DNA of 64,000 nt, taken from assembly GCF_018128905.1 (NCBI RefSeq), contig NZ_CP063808.1, forward strand, positions 3,162,001-3,226,000, read 5' to 3'. The DNA comes from Streptomyces sp. A2-16 (lineage in GTDB: Bacteria; Actinomycetota; Actinomycetes; Streptomycetales; Streptomycetaceae). Under the pieces are notes generated by a model, which did no database searches, was not told where the DNA came from, and saw nothing but the letters and a program-made list of their open reading frames with translations. Position 1 is the stretch's first letter. Each line of letters starts with the position of its first letter. Of this stretch, positions 15,245-25,420 are shown piece by piece. The position numbers were made by a program, and so were the translations under genes.

Positions 15245-15574
15245 ATGCCAGCCGGTTCGAGCTCCAAGCGCGAACGCCAGTACGAGCACATCAAGAAGAG
15301 CGCCCAGGACCGGGGCGAGAGCACCGGACGGGCCGAGGAGATCGCGGCACGGACGGTCAACAAGGAACGCGCCCGGTCCGGGGAGTCCAGGACCGCGAGC
15401 CGCACCTCGACCCAGGACATGTCGTCCGGCAAACGAGGTGGGCAGCGGTCCGGCAAGGGCTCCGGGGGCCCGACCTACGACCAGCTCTACGAGGAGGCCC
15501 GACGAAAGGGCGTCAAGGGCCGTTCCGACATGAACAAGAGCCAGCTCCAGCGCGCCCTGGGCGGCAAGAGCTGA
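15245..15574 (+). CDS. Small basic protein with Rho-N-like C-terminus
   Basis: A 109-residue, highly charged protein (rich in Lys, Arg, Ser, Gly) with a disordered middle and a C-terminal helix-turn-helix-like block YDQLYEEARRKGVKGRS...LQRAL resembling the Rho N-terminal/SAP-type nucleic-acid-binding fold. It is often annotated as plasmid stabilization protein with little evidence; a DNA- or RNA-binding role is inferred. The ATG at 15245 follows AAAGGAG at 15230-15236. The convergent YciI-like gene starts its stop codon 3 bp after this gene ends. Confidence 0.75.
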   Translation: MPAGSSSKRERQYEHIKKSAQDRGESTGRAEEIAARTVNKERARSGESRTASRTSTQDMSSGKRGGQRSGKGSGGPTYDQLYEEARRKGVKGRSDMNKSQLQRALGGKS

Positions 15575-15577
15575 CCC

Positions 15578-15874
15578 TCAGCCGAGGGTCTCGCGGTACT
15601 TCTCCAGCGCGGGGGCCGTCTTCGTCGCGGCGAACTCGGTGACGCGGTACGCGCACACCCCGGCCGTGACGAAGGGGTCGCCCGCGACGATCGCCTGGAT
15701 CCGCGCGCGGTCCTCCGCGACGGCGATGATGATCCCGCCGTCGCGGGGGTCCTTGCGCCCGGACGCGAGGAAGACGCCGTCGGCGTACTGCTCGTCCAGC
15801 CAGCCGACATGCGCCGGCAGCACGGCGTCCACGGCGTCGAGCGGGGCGGTGTAGGTCAGTTCCAGTACGAACAT
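15578..15874 (-). CDS. YciI-like protein
   Basis: A 98-residue YciI/YCII-family protein: a ferredoxin-like alpha-beta fold with the conserved H-x3-L segment AHVGWLDEQYADGVFLASGRKDP and GGIIIA. Actinomycete members are dimers of unknown enzymatic role, often near the sigma-factor or catabolic genes; nothing specific here tells its function. ATG at 15872-15874. It is divergent from endonuclease V with 42 bp between starts. Confidence 0.85.
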   Translation of the reverse strand: MFVLELTYTAPLDAVDAVLPAHVGWLDEQYADGVFLASGRKDPRDGGIIIAVAEDRARIQAIVAGDPFVTAGVCAYRVTEFAATKTAPALEKYRETLG

Positions 15875-15916
15875 GATCGCGAGCCTACGCCGCCGCGCCG
15901 TACGCTCGTGCCCACG

Positions 15917-16606
15917 ATGACGACAGTGGACATTCCCGCGGGCTGGCCCGCGACCGAGGAGCAGGCCCGTGCGGTCCAGGACGGGCTGCGGGCGAGGACC
16001 GTCCTCGACGAGCCCGGCCCGCCGCCCGGCACCGGCCGGGTCACCGGGGTCGACGTGGCCTACGACGACGAACGGGACGTCGTCGCGGCCGCGGCCGTGG
16101 TGCTGGACGCGGCGACGAACGAGGTCGTGGCCGAGGCGACGGCCGTGGGCCGGATCTCCTTCCCGTACGTCCCGGGCCTGCTCGCCTTCCGCGAGATCCC
16201 CACCGTCCTCGCCGCCCTCGACTCCCTGCCGTGTCCGCCCGGCCTGGTGGTCTGCGACGGCTACGGCCTCGCCCACCCCCGCCGCTTCGGCCTCGCGAGC
16301 CACCTCGGCGTCCTCACCGGCCTGCCGACGATCGGGGTCGCCAAGAACCCCTTCACCTTCACGTACGACGATCCCGGCGCCCGCCGCGGGGCGTGGACGC
16401 CGCTGCTGGCGGGCGCGGAGGAGGTCGGCCGGGCCCTGCGCACGCGGGACGCGGTCAAGCCGGTCTTCGTCTCCGTCGGCCACCGCGTGAGCCTCGACAA
16501 CGCCTGCGCCCACACCCTCGCGCTCACACCGGCGTACCGCCTTCCGGAGACGACGCGCAGGGCGGACGCGCTGTGCCGGCGGGCGCTAAGGGAGGCGACC
16601 TCCTGA
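15917..16606 (+). CDS. nfi: Endonuclease V
   Basis: A 229-residue endonuclease V, which nicks DNA or RNA one base 3' of deaminated adenine (inosine). The conserved blocks are VTGVDVAYD (first catalytic Asp), PYVPGLLAFREIP (catalytic Glu and strand-separating wedge region), CDGYGLAHPRRFGLASHLGV (second Asp), and GVAKN. ATG at 15917; a TACGCT -10-like box lies at 15901-15906, only 11 bases upstream, so the message may be almost leaderless. Confidence 0.93.
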   Translation: MTTVDIPAGWPATEEQARAVQDGLRARTVLDEPGPPPGTGRVTGVDVAYDDERDVVAAAAVVLDAATNEVVAEATAVGRISFPYVPGLLAFREIPTVLAALDSLPCPPGLVVCDGYGLAHPRRFGLASHLGVLTGLPTIGVAKNPFTFTYDDPGARRGAWTPLLAGAEEVGRALRTRDAVKPVFVSVGHRVSLDNACAHTLALTPAYRLPETTRRADALCRRALREATS

Positions 16607-16690
16607 CCGTGCCCGGCAGGGGTACTGAGTACGCCGTCTGAGTATCTGTACGGATGTGCGTGCCCCGGTGCGCTCGGCAGGCTGTTCCGC

Positions 16691-16849
16691 ATGACGACGC
16701 ACCGCATGACCCAGCGTTCCCCCAAGCCCCTCGCCGACCCGAACCGGCCCGTCGAGCGCGCCGTGACCGCGGCGCTGGTCCTCGGCGTGCTCGCGGGGCT
16801 CGGCTGGATCGTGGGGATGATCTACACGGTGGCGGGCTGGTCCTTCTGA
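16691..16849 (+). CDS. Small single-pass membrane protein
   Basis: A 52-residue ORF: a basic, Pro-rich cytoplasmic start (MTTHRMTQRSPKPLADPNRP) followed by a 25-residue hydrophobic segment (VTAALVLGVLAGLGWIVGMIY) and the end GWSF. One transmembrane helix, N-in is likely from the positive charges. The function is unknown. Upstream is an 11-bp palindrome (16622-16632) and a repeat of CTGAGTA that could be promoter or operator. Confidence 0.65.
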   Translation: MTTHRMTQRSPKPLADPNRPVERAVTAALVLGVLAGLGWIVGMIYTVAGWSF

Positions 16850-16856
16850 CGCCGGT

Positions 16857-18035
<1,179 letters not shown>

Positions 18036-18064
18036 GACACTCCTGGATCCCGCCGCACGCGCCG

Positions 18065-18087
18065 TTGTCGGTGGCCGAGGCTAGCGT
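18065..18087 (+). promoter_or_regulatory. Perfect PafBC-type promoter of the YjbR gene
   Basis: TTGTCGGTG (18065-18073), 8 bases, TAGCGT (18082-18087): a full match to tTGTCRgtg-N8-TAnnnT. Transcription would start near 18094, giving a leader of about 35 nt to the GTG at 18128. This predicts DNA-damage induction of the downstream gene. Confidence 0.7.
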
Positions 18088-18127
18088 GAGGAGTGCGGAG
18101 CCCGACGACGAGCCCGGAGGTGGGACG

Positions 18128-18508
18128 GTGGCCGTGCCCAGGAACACCTTGAAGAAGTGGGAGAAAGTGCGCGAGTTCGCCCTCGCGCTGCCGGGTGCCG
18201 CCGAGGAGTTCCCCTGGGGCGAGACCGTCGTCAAGGTCGACAAGAAGGTGTTCGTCTTCCTGGGTGTGAGCGACGGCAGTCACCCGATGGGCGTCACCGT
18301 CAAACTCAAGGACGCCGAGGCCCACGCCCACGCCCTCACCGCTCCGGGGGCCGAACCCGCCGGGTACGGCCTCGGCAAGGCCGGCTGGGTGCGTGTCCCC
18401 CTGGCGGAGCGGGGCGCCCCGGCGGCGGAGCTGCTGTGCGACTGGGTCGAGGAGAGCTGTCGCGCGATCGCGCCGAAACGGCTGGCGGCGGAGCTCGATG
18501 AGCGGTGA
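18128..18508 (+). CDS. MmcQ/YjbR family protein
   Basis: A 126-residue MmcQ/YjbR protein, a double-wing fold often called DNA-binding but of unknown cellular role. Conserved features are the start WEKVREFALALPGAAEEFPWGE, the FVFLGV strand, and the C-terminal helix WVEESCRAIAPKRLAAEL. GTG at 18128 is chosen because GGAGG stands 9-12 bases upstream; the in-frame GTG-type start at 18065 would lie inside the promoter. The damage-type promoter suggests a link to repair. Confidence 0.85.
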   Translation: MAVPRNTLKKWEKVREFALALPGAAEEFPWGETVVKVDKKVFVFLGVSDGSHPMGVTVKLKDAEAHAHALTAPGAEPAGYGLGKAGWVRVPLAERGAPAAELLCDWVEESCRAIAPKRLAAELDER

Positions 18509-18523
18509 CCGCCCCATAATTGG

Positions 18524-18601
18524 CTAAGCGCTTGCTCGCTCAGGTCTTGTGTCCAGTGGAACGCGTTCTTAGCATCACTGGTGTTACATCAGTTGTGTCA
18601 C
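18524..18601. promoter_or_regulatory. Control region of the beta-oxidation operon
   Basis: Two candidate sites precede the operon. AAGCGCTT (18526-18533), in a CTAAGCGCTTGCTCG context, resembles TetR-type operators in front of actinobacterial acyl-CoA genes. A second dyad, GTGTTACA-N5-TGTGTCAC (18581-18601 with one further C), resembles a dyad upstream of the MerR gene at 25210-25235 (TGTCTCA...TGTGACA), as if that MerR protein binds both. Confidence 0.4.
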
Positions 18602-18616
18602 GCCGATGGGGGCTGG

Positions 18617-19780
18617 ATGACAACGGCAACGACGCCCGGGCCCGGCCCGCTCGCAGGCGTGCGCGTGGTCGAGCTGGCCGGCATAGGGCCCGGCCCGTTC
18701 GCCGCCATGCTCCTCGCCGACCTGGGCGCCGACGTCGTCCATGTCTCCCGCCCCGGCGGTTCCGCCCTCTCGATCGACCCCGCCTACGACATCACCAACC
18801 GCAACAAGCGCTCGGTCGTCGTCGACCTCAAGGCACCCGAGGGACCCGCCCGCGTGCTCGACCTCGCCGCCCGCGCCGACATCCTCATCGAGGGCAACCG
18901 CCCCGGGGTCGCCGAGCGCCTCGGAGTCGGCCCCGAGGACTGCCACGCGCGCAACCCCGCCCTCGTCTACGGCCGGATGACCGGCTGGGGCCAGGAGGGG
19001 CCGCTGGCCCAGCGCGCCGGGCACGACATCGCGTACATCGCCCTCACCGGCACCCTCGGCATGATCGGCGAACCGGGCCGCCCCCCGGCCGTCCCCGCCA
19101 ACCTCCTCGGCGACTACGCGGGCGGCTCCCTCTACCTCGTCGTCGGCGTCCTCGCCGCCCTCCACCACGCGCGCGCGACCGGCACCGGCCAGGTCGTCGA
19201 CGCCGCCATCGTCGACGGCACCTCCCACCTCGCCGCGATGCTGCACGGCATGACCGCGGCCGGCGGCTGGCAGGACCGGCGCGGCGCCAACCTCCTCGAC
19301 GGCGGCTGCCCGTACTACGGCACCTACGAGACCGCCGACGGCGGGTACATGGCGGTGGGCGCCCTTGAGCCGCAGTTCTACGCCCTGTTCCTCGAGCTGC
19401 TCGGCCTGACGGACTTCGCGGACGCCCGCAAGGACTGGACCCGCTGGGGCGAGCTGCGCGAGGCGGTCGCGGCCCGCTTCCGGAGCCGTACGAGAGACGA
19501 ATGGGCGGCCGTCTTCGAGGGCACCGACGCGTGCGTGGCACCCGTGCTGTCGCTGCGCGAGGCCCCGCACCACCCGCACCTCGCCGCCCGCGGCACCTTC
19601 ACCGACCACGGCGGCATCACCCAGCCGGCCCCCGCCCCCCGCTTCTCCGCGACCCCCACGGCCGTCCGCACCGGGCCCGCCAGGGCCGGCGCCGACACCG
19701 CGGACGTGGCGCGCGACTGGGACGTACCGGATCTCCTGAAAGGCCCGCACGAAGGGCCCCGCATGAAAGGCCCCGAATGA
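18617..19780 (+). CDS. Alpha-methylacyl-CoA racemase-type CoA-transferase family III
   Basis: A 387-residue CaiB/BaiF-superfamily protein. The AMACR signature is clear: AGIGPGPFAAMLLADLGADV at the N-terminus, His in GHDIAYIALTG, Asp in LLGDYAGG, and Glu in GALEPQFY correspond to the His/Asp/Glu set of methylacyl-CoA racemase rather than the Asp nucleophile of formyl-CoA transferases. It interconverts (2R)- and (2S)-methyl-branched acyl-CoA so that they can enter beta-oxidation, which fits the next three genes. ATG at 18617; its stop overlaps the next start (ATGA). Confidence 0.9.
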   Translation: MTTATTPGPGPLAGVRVVELAGIGPGPFAAMLLADLGADVVHVSRPGGSALSIDPAYDITNRNKRSVVVDLKAPEGPARVLDLAARADILIEGNRPGVAERLGVGPEDCHARNPALVYGRMTGWGQEGPLAQRAGHDIAYIALTGTLGMIGEPGRPPAVPANLLGDYAGGSLYLVVGVLAALHHARATGTGQVVDAAIVDGTSHLAAMLHGMTAAGGWQDRRGANLLDGGCPYYGTYETADGGYMAVGALEPQFYALFLELLGLTDFADARKDWTRWGELREAVAARFRSRTRDEWAAVFEGTDACVAPVLSLREAPHHPHLAARGTFTDHGGITQPAPAPRFSATPTAVRTGPARAGADTADVARDWDVPDLLKGPHEGPRMKGPE

Positions 19781-20919
19781 AGCGGCAGCTCTTCGTCCCC
19801 GAGCACGACGCGTTCCGCGAGACCGTGCGCGCCTTCCTGGCCAGGGAGGTCCTGCCGCACTACGAGCAGTGGGAGAAGGACGGCATCGTCTCCCGCGACG
19901 CGTGGCGCGCGGCCGGCAAGCAGGGGCTCCTCGGACTCGCCGTGCCCGAGGAGTTCGGGGGCGGCGGCACCGCCGACTTCCGCTACGCCACCGTCCTGGC
20001 CGAGGAGTTCACGCGCGCGGGCACCCCCGGACTCGCCCTGGGCCTGCACAACGACGTCATCGGCCCGTACCTCACCGGCCTCGCCACCGAGGAGCAGAAG
20101 CGCCGCTGGCTGCCCGGCTTCTGCGACGGCTCCCTGATCACCGCCGTCGCCATGACCGAACCCGGCGCGGGCTCCGACCTCCAGGGCATCCGCACGCACG
20201 CGGAGGACCGGGGCGACCACTGGCTGCTGAACGGCTCCAAGACGTTCATCTCCAACGGGATCCTCGCCGACCTGGTGATCGTCGTCGCGAGGACCACACC
20301 GGAGGGCGGGGCCCGCGGACTGTCCCTGCTCGTCGTCGAGCGCGGCATGGAGGGCTTCGAGCGCGGCCGCAACCTCGACAAGATCGGCCAGAAGGCGCAG
20401 GACACCGCCGAGCTGTTCTTCCACGACGTGCGCGTGCCCAAGGAGAACCTCCTCGGCGAGCGCGACGGCGCCTTCGGGCACCTGATGACCAACCTCGCCC
20501 AGGAGCGCCTGAGCATCGCCGTCTCCGCGATCGCCGCTGCCGAACACCTCCTGGAGATCACCACCGAGTACGTCAAGGAGCGCGAGGCCTTCGGGCGGCC
20601 GCTCGCCACCAAGCAGCACATCCGGTTCGAGATAGCCGAGATGGCCACGGAGTGCGCCGTCACGCGGACCTTCGTCGACCGCTGCGTCGAGGAGCACAGC
20701 GACGGCGGACTGGACGCCGTCCACGCCTCCATGGCCAAGTGGTGGGCGACCGAGCTCCAGAAGCGGGTCGCGGACCGCTGCCTGCAACTGCACGGCGGCT
20801 ACGGCTACATGAGCGAACACCCGGTCGCCAAGGCCTTCACGGACGGCCGGATCCAGACCATCTACGGCGGCACGACCGAGATCATGAAAGAGATCATCGG
20901 CCGTTCCCTGCTGAGCTGA
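19777..20919 (+). CDS. Acyl-CoA dehydrogenase
   Basis: A 380-residue FAD-dependent acyl-CoA dehydrogenase, first step of beta-oxidation. Family blocks: AMTEPGAGSDLQGI (FAD/substrate loop), the LNGSKTFISNG strand, QERLSIAVSAI, LHGGYGYMSEHPVAK, and the catalytic Glu region IYGGTTEIMKEIIGR. Chain-length preference cannot be read, but linkage to a methylacyl-CoA racemase suggests 2-methyl-branched substrates. Translationally coupled to the racemase by a 4-nt overlap. Confidence 0.92.
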   Translation: MKRQLFVPEHDAFRETVRAFLAREVLPHYEQWEKDGIVSRDAWRAAGKQGLLGLAVPEEFGGGGTADFRYATVLAEEFTRAGTPGLALGLHNDVIGPYLTGLATEEQKRRWLPGFCDGSLITAVAMTEPGAGSDLQGIRTHAEDRGDHWLLNGSKTFISNGILADLVIVVARTTPEGGARGLSLLVVERGMEGFERGRNLDKIGQKAQDTAELFFHDVRVPKENLLGERDGAFGHLMTNLAQERLSIAVSAIAAAEHLLEITTEYVKEREAFGRPLATKQHIRFEIAEMATECAVTRTFVDRCVEEHSDGGLDAVHASMAKWWATELQKRVADRCLQLHGGYGYMSEHPVAKAFTDGRIQTIYGGTTEIMKEIIGRSLLS

Positions 20920-20940
20920 CCCTCATTGAAAGGCTTCCTC

Positions 20941-22155
20941 GTGAGCACCGAAGCGTACGTGTACGACGCGATCCGCACCCCGCGCGGCCGCGGCAAGGCG
21001 AACGGCGCCCTGCACGGCACCAAGCCCATCGACCTGGTCGTCGGACTCATCCACGAGATCCGCGCCCGCTTCCCGGACCTGGACCCGGCGGCGGTCGACG
21101 ACATCGTGCTCGGCGTCGTCGGCCCGGTCGGAGACCAGGGCTCCGACATCGCCCGGATCGCCGCCGTGGCCGCCGGACTGCCGGACACGGTCGCCGGCGT
21201 CCAGGAGAACCGCTTCTGTGCGTCCGGACTGGAGGCCGTCAACATGGCCGCCGCCAAGGTGCGTTCGGGCTGGGAGGACCTGGTCCTCGCGGGCGGCGTC
21301 GAGTCGATGTCCCGGGTCCCGATGGCCTCCGACGGCGGAGCCTGGTTCAACGACCCGATGACCAACCTGGCCGTCAACTTCGTACCGCAGGGCATCGGCG
21401 CCGACCTGATCGCCACGATCGAGGGATTCTCCCGCCGGGACGTCGACGAGTACGCGGCGCTGTCGCAGGAGCGCGCGGCCACCGCCTGGAAGGAGGGCCG
21501 CTTCGACCGCTCGGTCGTTCCCGTGAAGGACCGGGCCGGTCTGACCGTCCTCGACCACGACGAGCACCTGCGCCCCGGCACCACCGCCGACTCCCTGGGC
21601 AAGCTCAAGCCGTCCTTCGCGGACATCGGCGACCTGGGCGGCTTCGACGCCGTGGCCCTGCAGAAGTACCACTGGGTCGAGAGGATCGACCACGTCCACC
21701 ACGCGGGCAACTCCTCCGGCATCGTGGACGGCGCCTCCCTGGTCGCGATCGGCTCCAAGGAGGTCGGTGAGCGCTACGGCCTGCGTCCCCGCGCGCGGAT
21801 CGTCTCCGCCGCCGTCTCCGGCTCCGAGCCGACGATCATGCTCACCGGCCCCGCTCCGGCCACCCGCAAGGCGCTCGCCAAGGCCGGCCTGACCATCGAC
21901 GACATCGACCTCGTCGAGATCAACGAGGCCTTCGCGGCCGTCGTCCTGCGCTTCGTCAAGGACATGGGCCTCACGCTGGACAAGGTCAACGTCAACGGCG
22001 GCGCGATCGCGCTCGGCCACCCGCTCGGGGCCACCGGCGCGATGATCCTCGGCAGCCTCATCGACGAACTGGAGCGCCAGGACAAGCGGTACGGCCTCGC
22101 GACGCTCTGTGTGGGCGGCGGCATGGGCATCGCCACCATCGTCGAGCGCATCTGA
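20941..22155 (+). CDS. fadA: Acetyl-CoA C-acyltransferase (thiolase)
   Basis: A 404-residue thiolase, cleaving 3-ketoacyl-CoA in the last step of beta-oxidation. The nucleophilic Cys is in [13 protein letters not shown], the His in [16 protein letters not shown], and the second catalytic Cys in [15 protein letters not shown] at 20941 with GAAAGG upstream is preferred to the TTG at 20926. It is followed 42 bp later by fadB, so it probably forms the thiolase partner of that trifunctional-type complex. Confidence 0.92.
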   Translation: MSTEAYVYDAIRTPRGRGKANGALHGTKPIDLVVGLIHEIRARFPDLDPAAVDDIVLGVVGPVGDQGSDIARIAAVAAGLPDTVAGVQENRFCASGLEAVNMAAAKVRSGWEDLVLAGGVESMSRVPMASDGGAWFNDPMTNLAVNFVPQGIGADLIATIEGFSRRDVDEYAALSQERAATAWKEGRFDRSVVPVKDRAGLTVLDHDEHLRPGTTADSLGKLKPSFADIGDLGGFDAVALQKYHWVERIDHVHHAGNSSGIVDGASLVAIGSKEVGERYGLRPRARIVSAAVSGSEPTIMLTGPAPATRKALAKAGLTIDDIDLVEINEAFAAVVLRFVKDMGLTLDKVNVNGGAIALGHPLGATGAMILGSLIDELERQDKRYGLATLCVGGGMGIATIVERI

Positions 22156-22197
22156 CCCCCTCCCACGGATACGACGGATCACACGGAGCACTTCCAC

Positions 22198-24387
22198 ATG
22201 AGCACTCAGTCCACGACCATCCGCTGGGAACAGGACCGCACCGGCCTCGTCACCCTCGTCATCGACGACCCGAACCAGTCCGCGAACACCATGAACCAGG
22301 CGTTCCGCGACTCCCTCGCGGTGATCACCGACCGCCTGGAGGCCGAGAAGGACACCATTCGCGGTGTCATCATCACCTCCGCCAAGAAGACCTTCTTCGC
22401 CGGCGGCGACCTGCGCGACCTCATCCGGGTCACGCCCGGGACCGCGCAGGAGCTCTTCGACGGCGGCCTCGCGATCAAGCGCAACCTGCGCCGCATCGAG
22501 ACCCTCGGCAAGCCGGTGGTCGCCGCGATCAACGGCGCGGCCCTGGGCGGCGGTTACGAGATCGCCCTGGCCTGCCACCACCGCATCGCCCTGGACGCGC
22601 CCGGCTCCAAGATCGGCTGCCCCGAGGTCACGCTCGGCCTCCTCCCCGGAGGCGGCGGAGTCGTCCGTACGGTCCGCCTCCTCGGCATCGCCGACGCCCT
22701 GCTGAAGGTCCTGCTCCAGGGCACGCAGTACGCCCCGCAGCAGGCCCTGCAGAACGGCCTGGTCGACGACGTGGCCACCACGCAGGACGAACTCCTCGCC
22801 AAGGCCCGCGCGTTCATCGAGGCCAACCCCGAGTCCCAGCAGCCCTGGGACAGGCCCGGCTACCGCATCCCCGGCGGCACGCCCGCCCACCCGAAGTTCG
22901 CGGCGAACCTGCCCGCCTTCCCGGCGAACCTCCGCAAGCAGACCAACGGCGCGCCCTACCCGGCCCCGCGCAACATCCTCGCGGCCGCGGTGGAGGGCGC
23001 CCAGGTCGACTTCGAGACCGCGCAGGTCATCGAGGCGCGCTACTTCGTCGAGCTGGCCGCGGGCCAGACGTCCAAGAACATGATCCAGGCGTTTTTCTTC
23101 GACCTCCAGGCGGTGAACTCCGGCGCGAACCGGCCCAAGGGCGTTACACCGCGGCAGGTCCGCAAGGTGGCCGTGCTCGGCGCCGGGATGATGGGCGCGG
23201 GCATCGCGTACTCGTGCGCCCGCGCGGGCATCGACGTGGTCCTGAAGGACGTGTCGCCGCAGGCGGCGGCCAAGGGCAAGGCCTACTCGGAGAAGCTCTG
23301 CGCGAAGGCGGTCTCCCGGGGCCGTACGACCCAGGAGAAGGCGCAGGCCCTCCTGGCCCGCATCACGCCCACGGCGGATCCCCAGGACCTGGCCGGCTGC
23401 GACGCCGTCATCGAGGCCGTCTTCGAGGACACGTCGCTCAAGCACAAGGTCTTCCAGGAGATCCAGCACATCGTCGAGCCGGACGCGCTGCTGTGCTCCA
23501 ACACCTCGACGCTGCCGATCACCGCGCTCGCCGAGGGCGTGGAGCGCCAGAGCGACTTCATCGGCCTGCACTTCTTCTCACCGGTCGACAAGATGCCGCT
23601 GGTCGAGATCATCAAGGGGGAGAGGACGGGCGAGGAGGCGCTGGCCCGCGCCTTCGACCTGGTCCGTCAGATCAAGAAGACGCCGATCGTCGTGAACGAC
23701 TCGCGGGGCTTCTTCACCTCCCGCGTGATCGGCCACTTCCTCAACGAGGGCGTGGCGATGGTCGGCGAGGGCATCGAGCCCGCCTCGATCGAACAGGCGG
23801 CGGCGCAGGCGGGCTACCCGGCGAAGGTCCTCTCCCTGATGGACGAACTGACGCTGACGCTCCCGCGCAAGATCCGCAAGGAGACCCGGCAGGCGGTGGA
23901 GGAAGCGGGCGGCACCTGGACGCCCCACCCCGCGGAGGCGGTCATCGACCGCATGGTCGACGAGTTCGGGCGCACCGGCCGCAGCGGCGGCGGGGGGTTC
24001 TACGACTACGGCGACGACGGCAAGCGGATCGGCCTCTGGCCGGGCCTGCGCGAGCACTTCACGCGCGTGGGCGGGGAGGCCGCGAGGACAGTGCCCTTCG
24101 AGGACATGCAGGAACGCATGCTCTTCTCCGAGGCCCTGGACACGGTCAGGCTTCTGGAGGAGGGCGTCCTGACCTCCGTCGCCGACGCCAACATCGGCTC
24201 CGTCTTCGGCATCGGATTCCCCGGCTGGACGGGCGGCGTCCTGCAGTACATCAACGGCTACGAGGGCGGCCTCCCCGGCTTCGTGGCCCGCGCGAACGAA
24301 CTGGCGGCCCGCTACGGCGACCGCTTCACGCCTCCCGCCCTGCTGGTGGAGAAGGCGGAGAAGGGGGAGCGGTTCAGCGACGAGTGA
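22198..24387 (+). CDS. fadB: Fatty-acid oxidation protein FadB (hydratase + 3-hydroxyacyl-CoA dehydrogenase)
   Basis: A 729-residue bifunctional enzyme. Residues 1-230 form the crotonase domain (FFAGGDLRDL oxyanion loop, GAALGGGYEIALACHH, PEVTLGLLPGGGG). From about 318 the NAD-binding domain starts (VAVLGAGMMGAGIAYSCARAG), with HFFSPVDKMPLVEII containing the catalytic His and a C-terminal dehydrogenase domain (SRGFFTSRV). It hydrates enoyl-CoA and oxidises the product. It closes the operon; a hairpin terminator follows. Confidence 0.93.
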   Translation: MSTQSTTIRWEQDRTGLVTLVIDDPNQSANTMNQAFRDSLAVITDRLEAEKDTIRGVIITSAKKTFFAGGDLRDLIRVTPGTAQELFDGGLAIKRNLRRIETLGKPVVAAINGAALGGGYEIALACHHRIALDAPGSKIGCPEVTLGLLPGGGGVVRTVRLLGIADALLKVLLQGTQYAPQQALQNGLVDDVATTQDELLAKARAFIEANPESQQPWDRPGYRIPGGTPAHPKFAANLPAFPANLRKQTNGAPYPAPRNILAAAVEGAQVDFETAQVIEARYFVELAAGQTSKNMIQAFFFDLQAVNSGANRPKGVTPRQVRKVAVLGAGMMGAGIAYSCARAGIDVVLKDVSPQAAAKGKAYSEKLCAKAVSRGRTTQEKAQALLARITPTADPQDLAGCDAVIEAVFEDTSLKHKVFQEIQHIVEPDALLCSNTSTLPITALAEGVERQSDFIGLHFFSPVDKMPLVEIIKGERTGEEALARAFDLVRQIKKTPIVVNDSRGFFTSRVIGHFLNEGVAMVGEGIEPASIEQAAAQAGYPAKVLSLMDELTLTLPRKIRKETRQAVEEAGGTWTPHPAEAVIDRMVDEFGRTGRSGGGGFYDYGDDGKRIGLWPGLREHFTRVGGEAARTVPFEDMQERMLFSEALDTVRLLEEGVLTSVADANIGSVFGIGFPGWTGGVLQYINGYEGGLPGFVARANELAARYGDRFTPPALLVEKAEKGERFSDE

Positions 24388-24401
24388 GCGGCACGCCGTG
24401 A

Positions 24402-24433
24402 CGCCGGGCGGGCCGGTCAAGGCCCGTCCGGCG
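24402..24433. terminator. Bidirectional hairpin between fadB and the MerR gene
   Basis: Arms of 13 bases (24402-24414 and 24421-24433) pair at 12 positions around a GGTCAA loop, between the stops of two convergent genes. No T-run follows, as is usual in Streptomyces. Confidence 0.7.
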
Positions 24434-24447
24434 GTATCCGCAACGTG

Positions 24448-25197
24448 TCAGGAAGCCCCGCCCACCTCTGACGTCCACTCCCGCAGCTCCTCCCGCAGCG
24501 ACCGCTGGAACGTCGTCAGCAGGGCCTGCACGACCAGGGGTTCCATGTGCGCGGACAGTGATCTCACGTCCTGTGCGCCGCGTTGTGCCACCTCGCCCCG
24601 GAACAGCTGCGACAACTCGTGCGCGGCGGCCCGGGAGTGCTCGATGAGCACCTTCCGCGAGGCCAGGATCGCCTCCTGGGACAGCGGCACGTCGAGGAGC
24701 CCGACCCCGAGCCGGAGCAGACCCAGGTCGACCAGGTAGCCGTCACCGTCCCGCCGTACGACGTCCATCGCGGTGAGCCGCTCCAGGTCGTCGTCGCTCA
24801 GCGCCCGCCCCGCCCGCCGCTGCAACTCCCCGTGCGTCACCCGCTCCACCACGTCCGGGGCCCAGGAGGCCACTACGGCCCGGTGGATCGCCAGGTCGTG
24901 CGCGCTCAGGTCGGCCGGCAGCTGCTGCACGTACCGCTCGATCGCCGCCAGGGTCATCCCCTGGTGCTGGAGCTCCTCGATCAGCGCGAGACGCGCGAGG
25001 TGCTCGCGGCCGTAGTGACCGACCCGGCGCGGACCGATCACCGGCGGCGGCAGCAGCCCCCGCGTGCCGTAGAAACGGACCGTGCGGACCGTGACCCCCG
25101 CCCGCGCGGCCAGCTCGTCGACGGTGAGGGCCGGCTCCTCGGCATCGCCCCCGGCATCGGCGTCGGCATCCGCATCGGGGGAGGGGTCGGTCGTCAT
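24448..25197 (-). CDS. MerR-family regulator, likely of the adjacent beta-oxidation operon
   Basis: A 249-residue MerR protein. After an unusual N-terminal acidic tract (alternating Asp-Ala), the HTH is at about 25-95 (LTVDELAARAGVTVRTVRFYGTRGLLPPPVIGPRRVGHYGREHL). A long C-terminal domain of about 150 residues has no Cys for metals and may bind an acyl-CoA or other ligand. It is convergent to the operon rather than divergent, but a similar dyad occurs in front of both, supporting it as the regulator. ATG at 25197. Confidence 0.85.
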   Translation of the reverse strand: MTTDPSPDADADADAGGDAEEPALTVDELAARAGVTVRTVRFYGTRGLLPPPVIGPRRVGHYGREHLARLALIEELQHQGMTLAAIERYVQQLPADLSAHDLAIHRAVVASWAPDVVERVTHGELQRRAGRALSDDDLERLTAMDVVRRDGDGYLVDLGLLRLGVGLLDVPLSQEAILASRKVLIEHSRAAAHELSQLFRGEVAQRGAQDVRSLSAHMEPLVVQALLTTFQRSLREELREWTSEVGGAS

Positions 25198-25420
25198 GTG
25201 CAGCAGTATCGCTGTCTCACCACTGCTGTGACACCCGATCGGCAACCCCTTTCCGATCATGTGGGAGGTCCCTGCCCCTGTGACGTCCGCCACCGCGTGC
25301 GGGGCCGGTTCCTGGGCAGGCGACCCGTCGGCCTGTGCCTTCGACCACGAGGTACGGGCCGACGCACGTCCGGAAACCCGAGCGGAACCCGCCGGGGCGC
25401 ACCAGAGAGTGGAACCACCT

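Noticed and set aside
20923..23571. 882-codon frame antisense to thiolase and fadB
   Set aside because: Same shadow effect; low-complexity Gly/Ala/Arg/Asp protein with no ribosome site.
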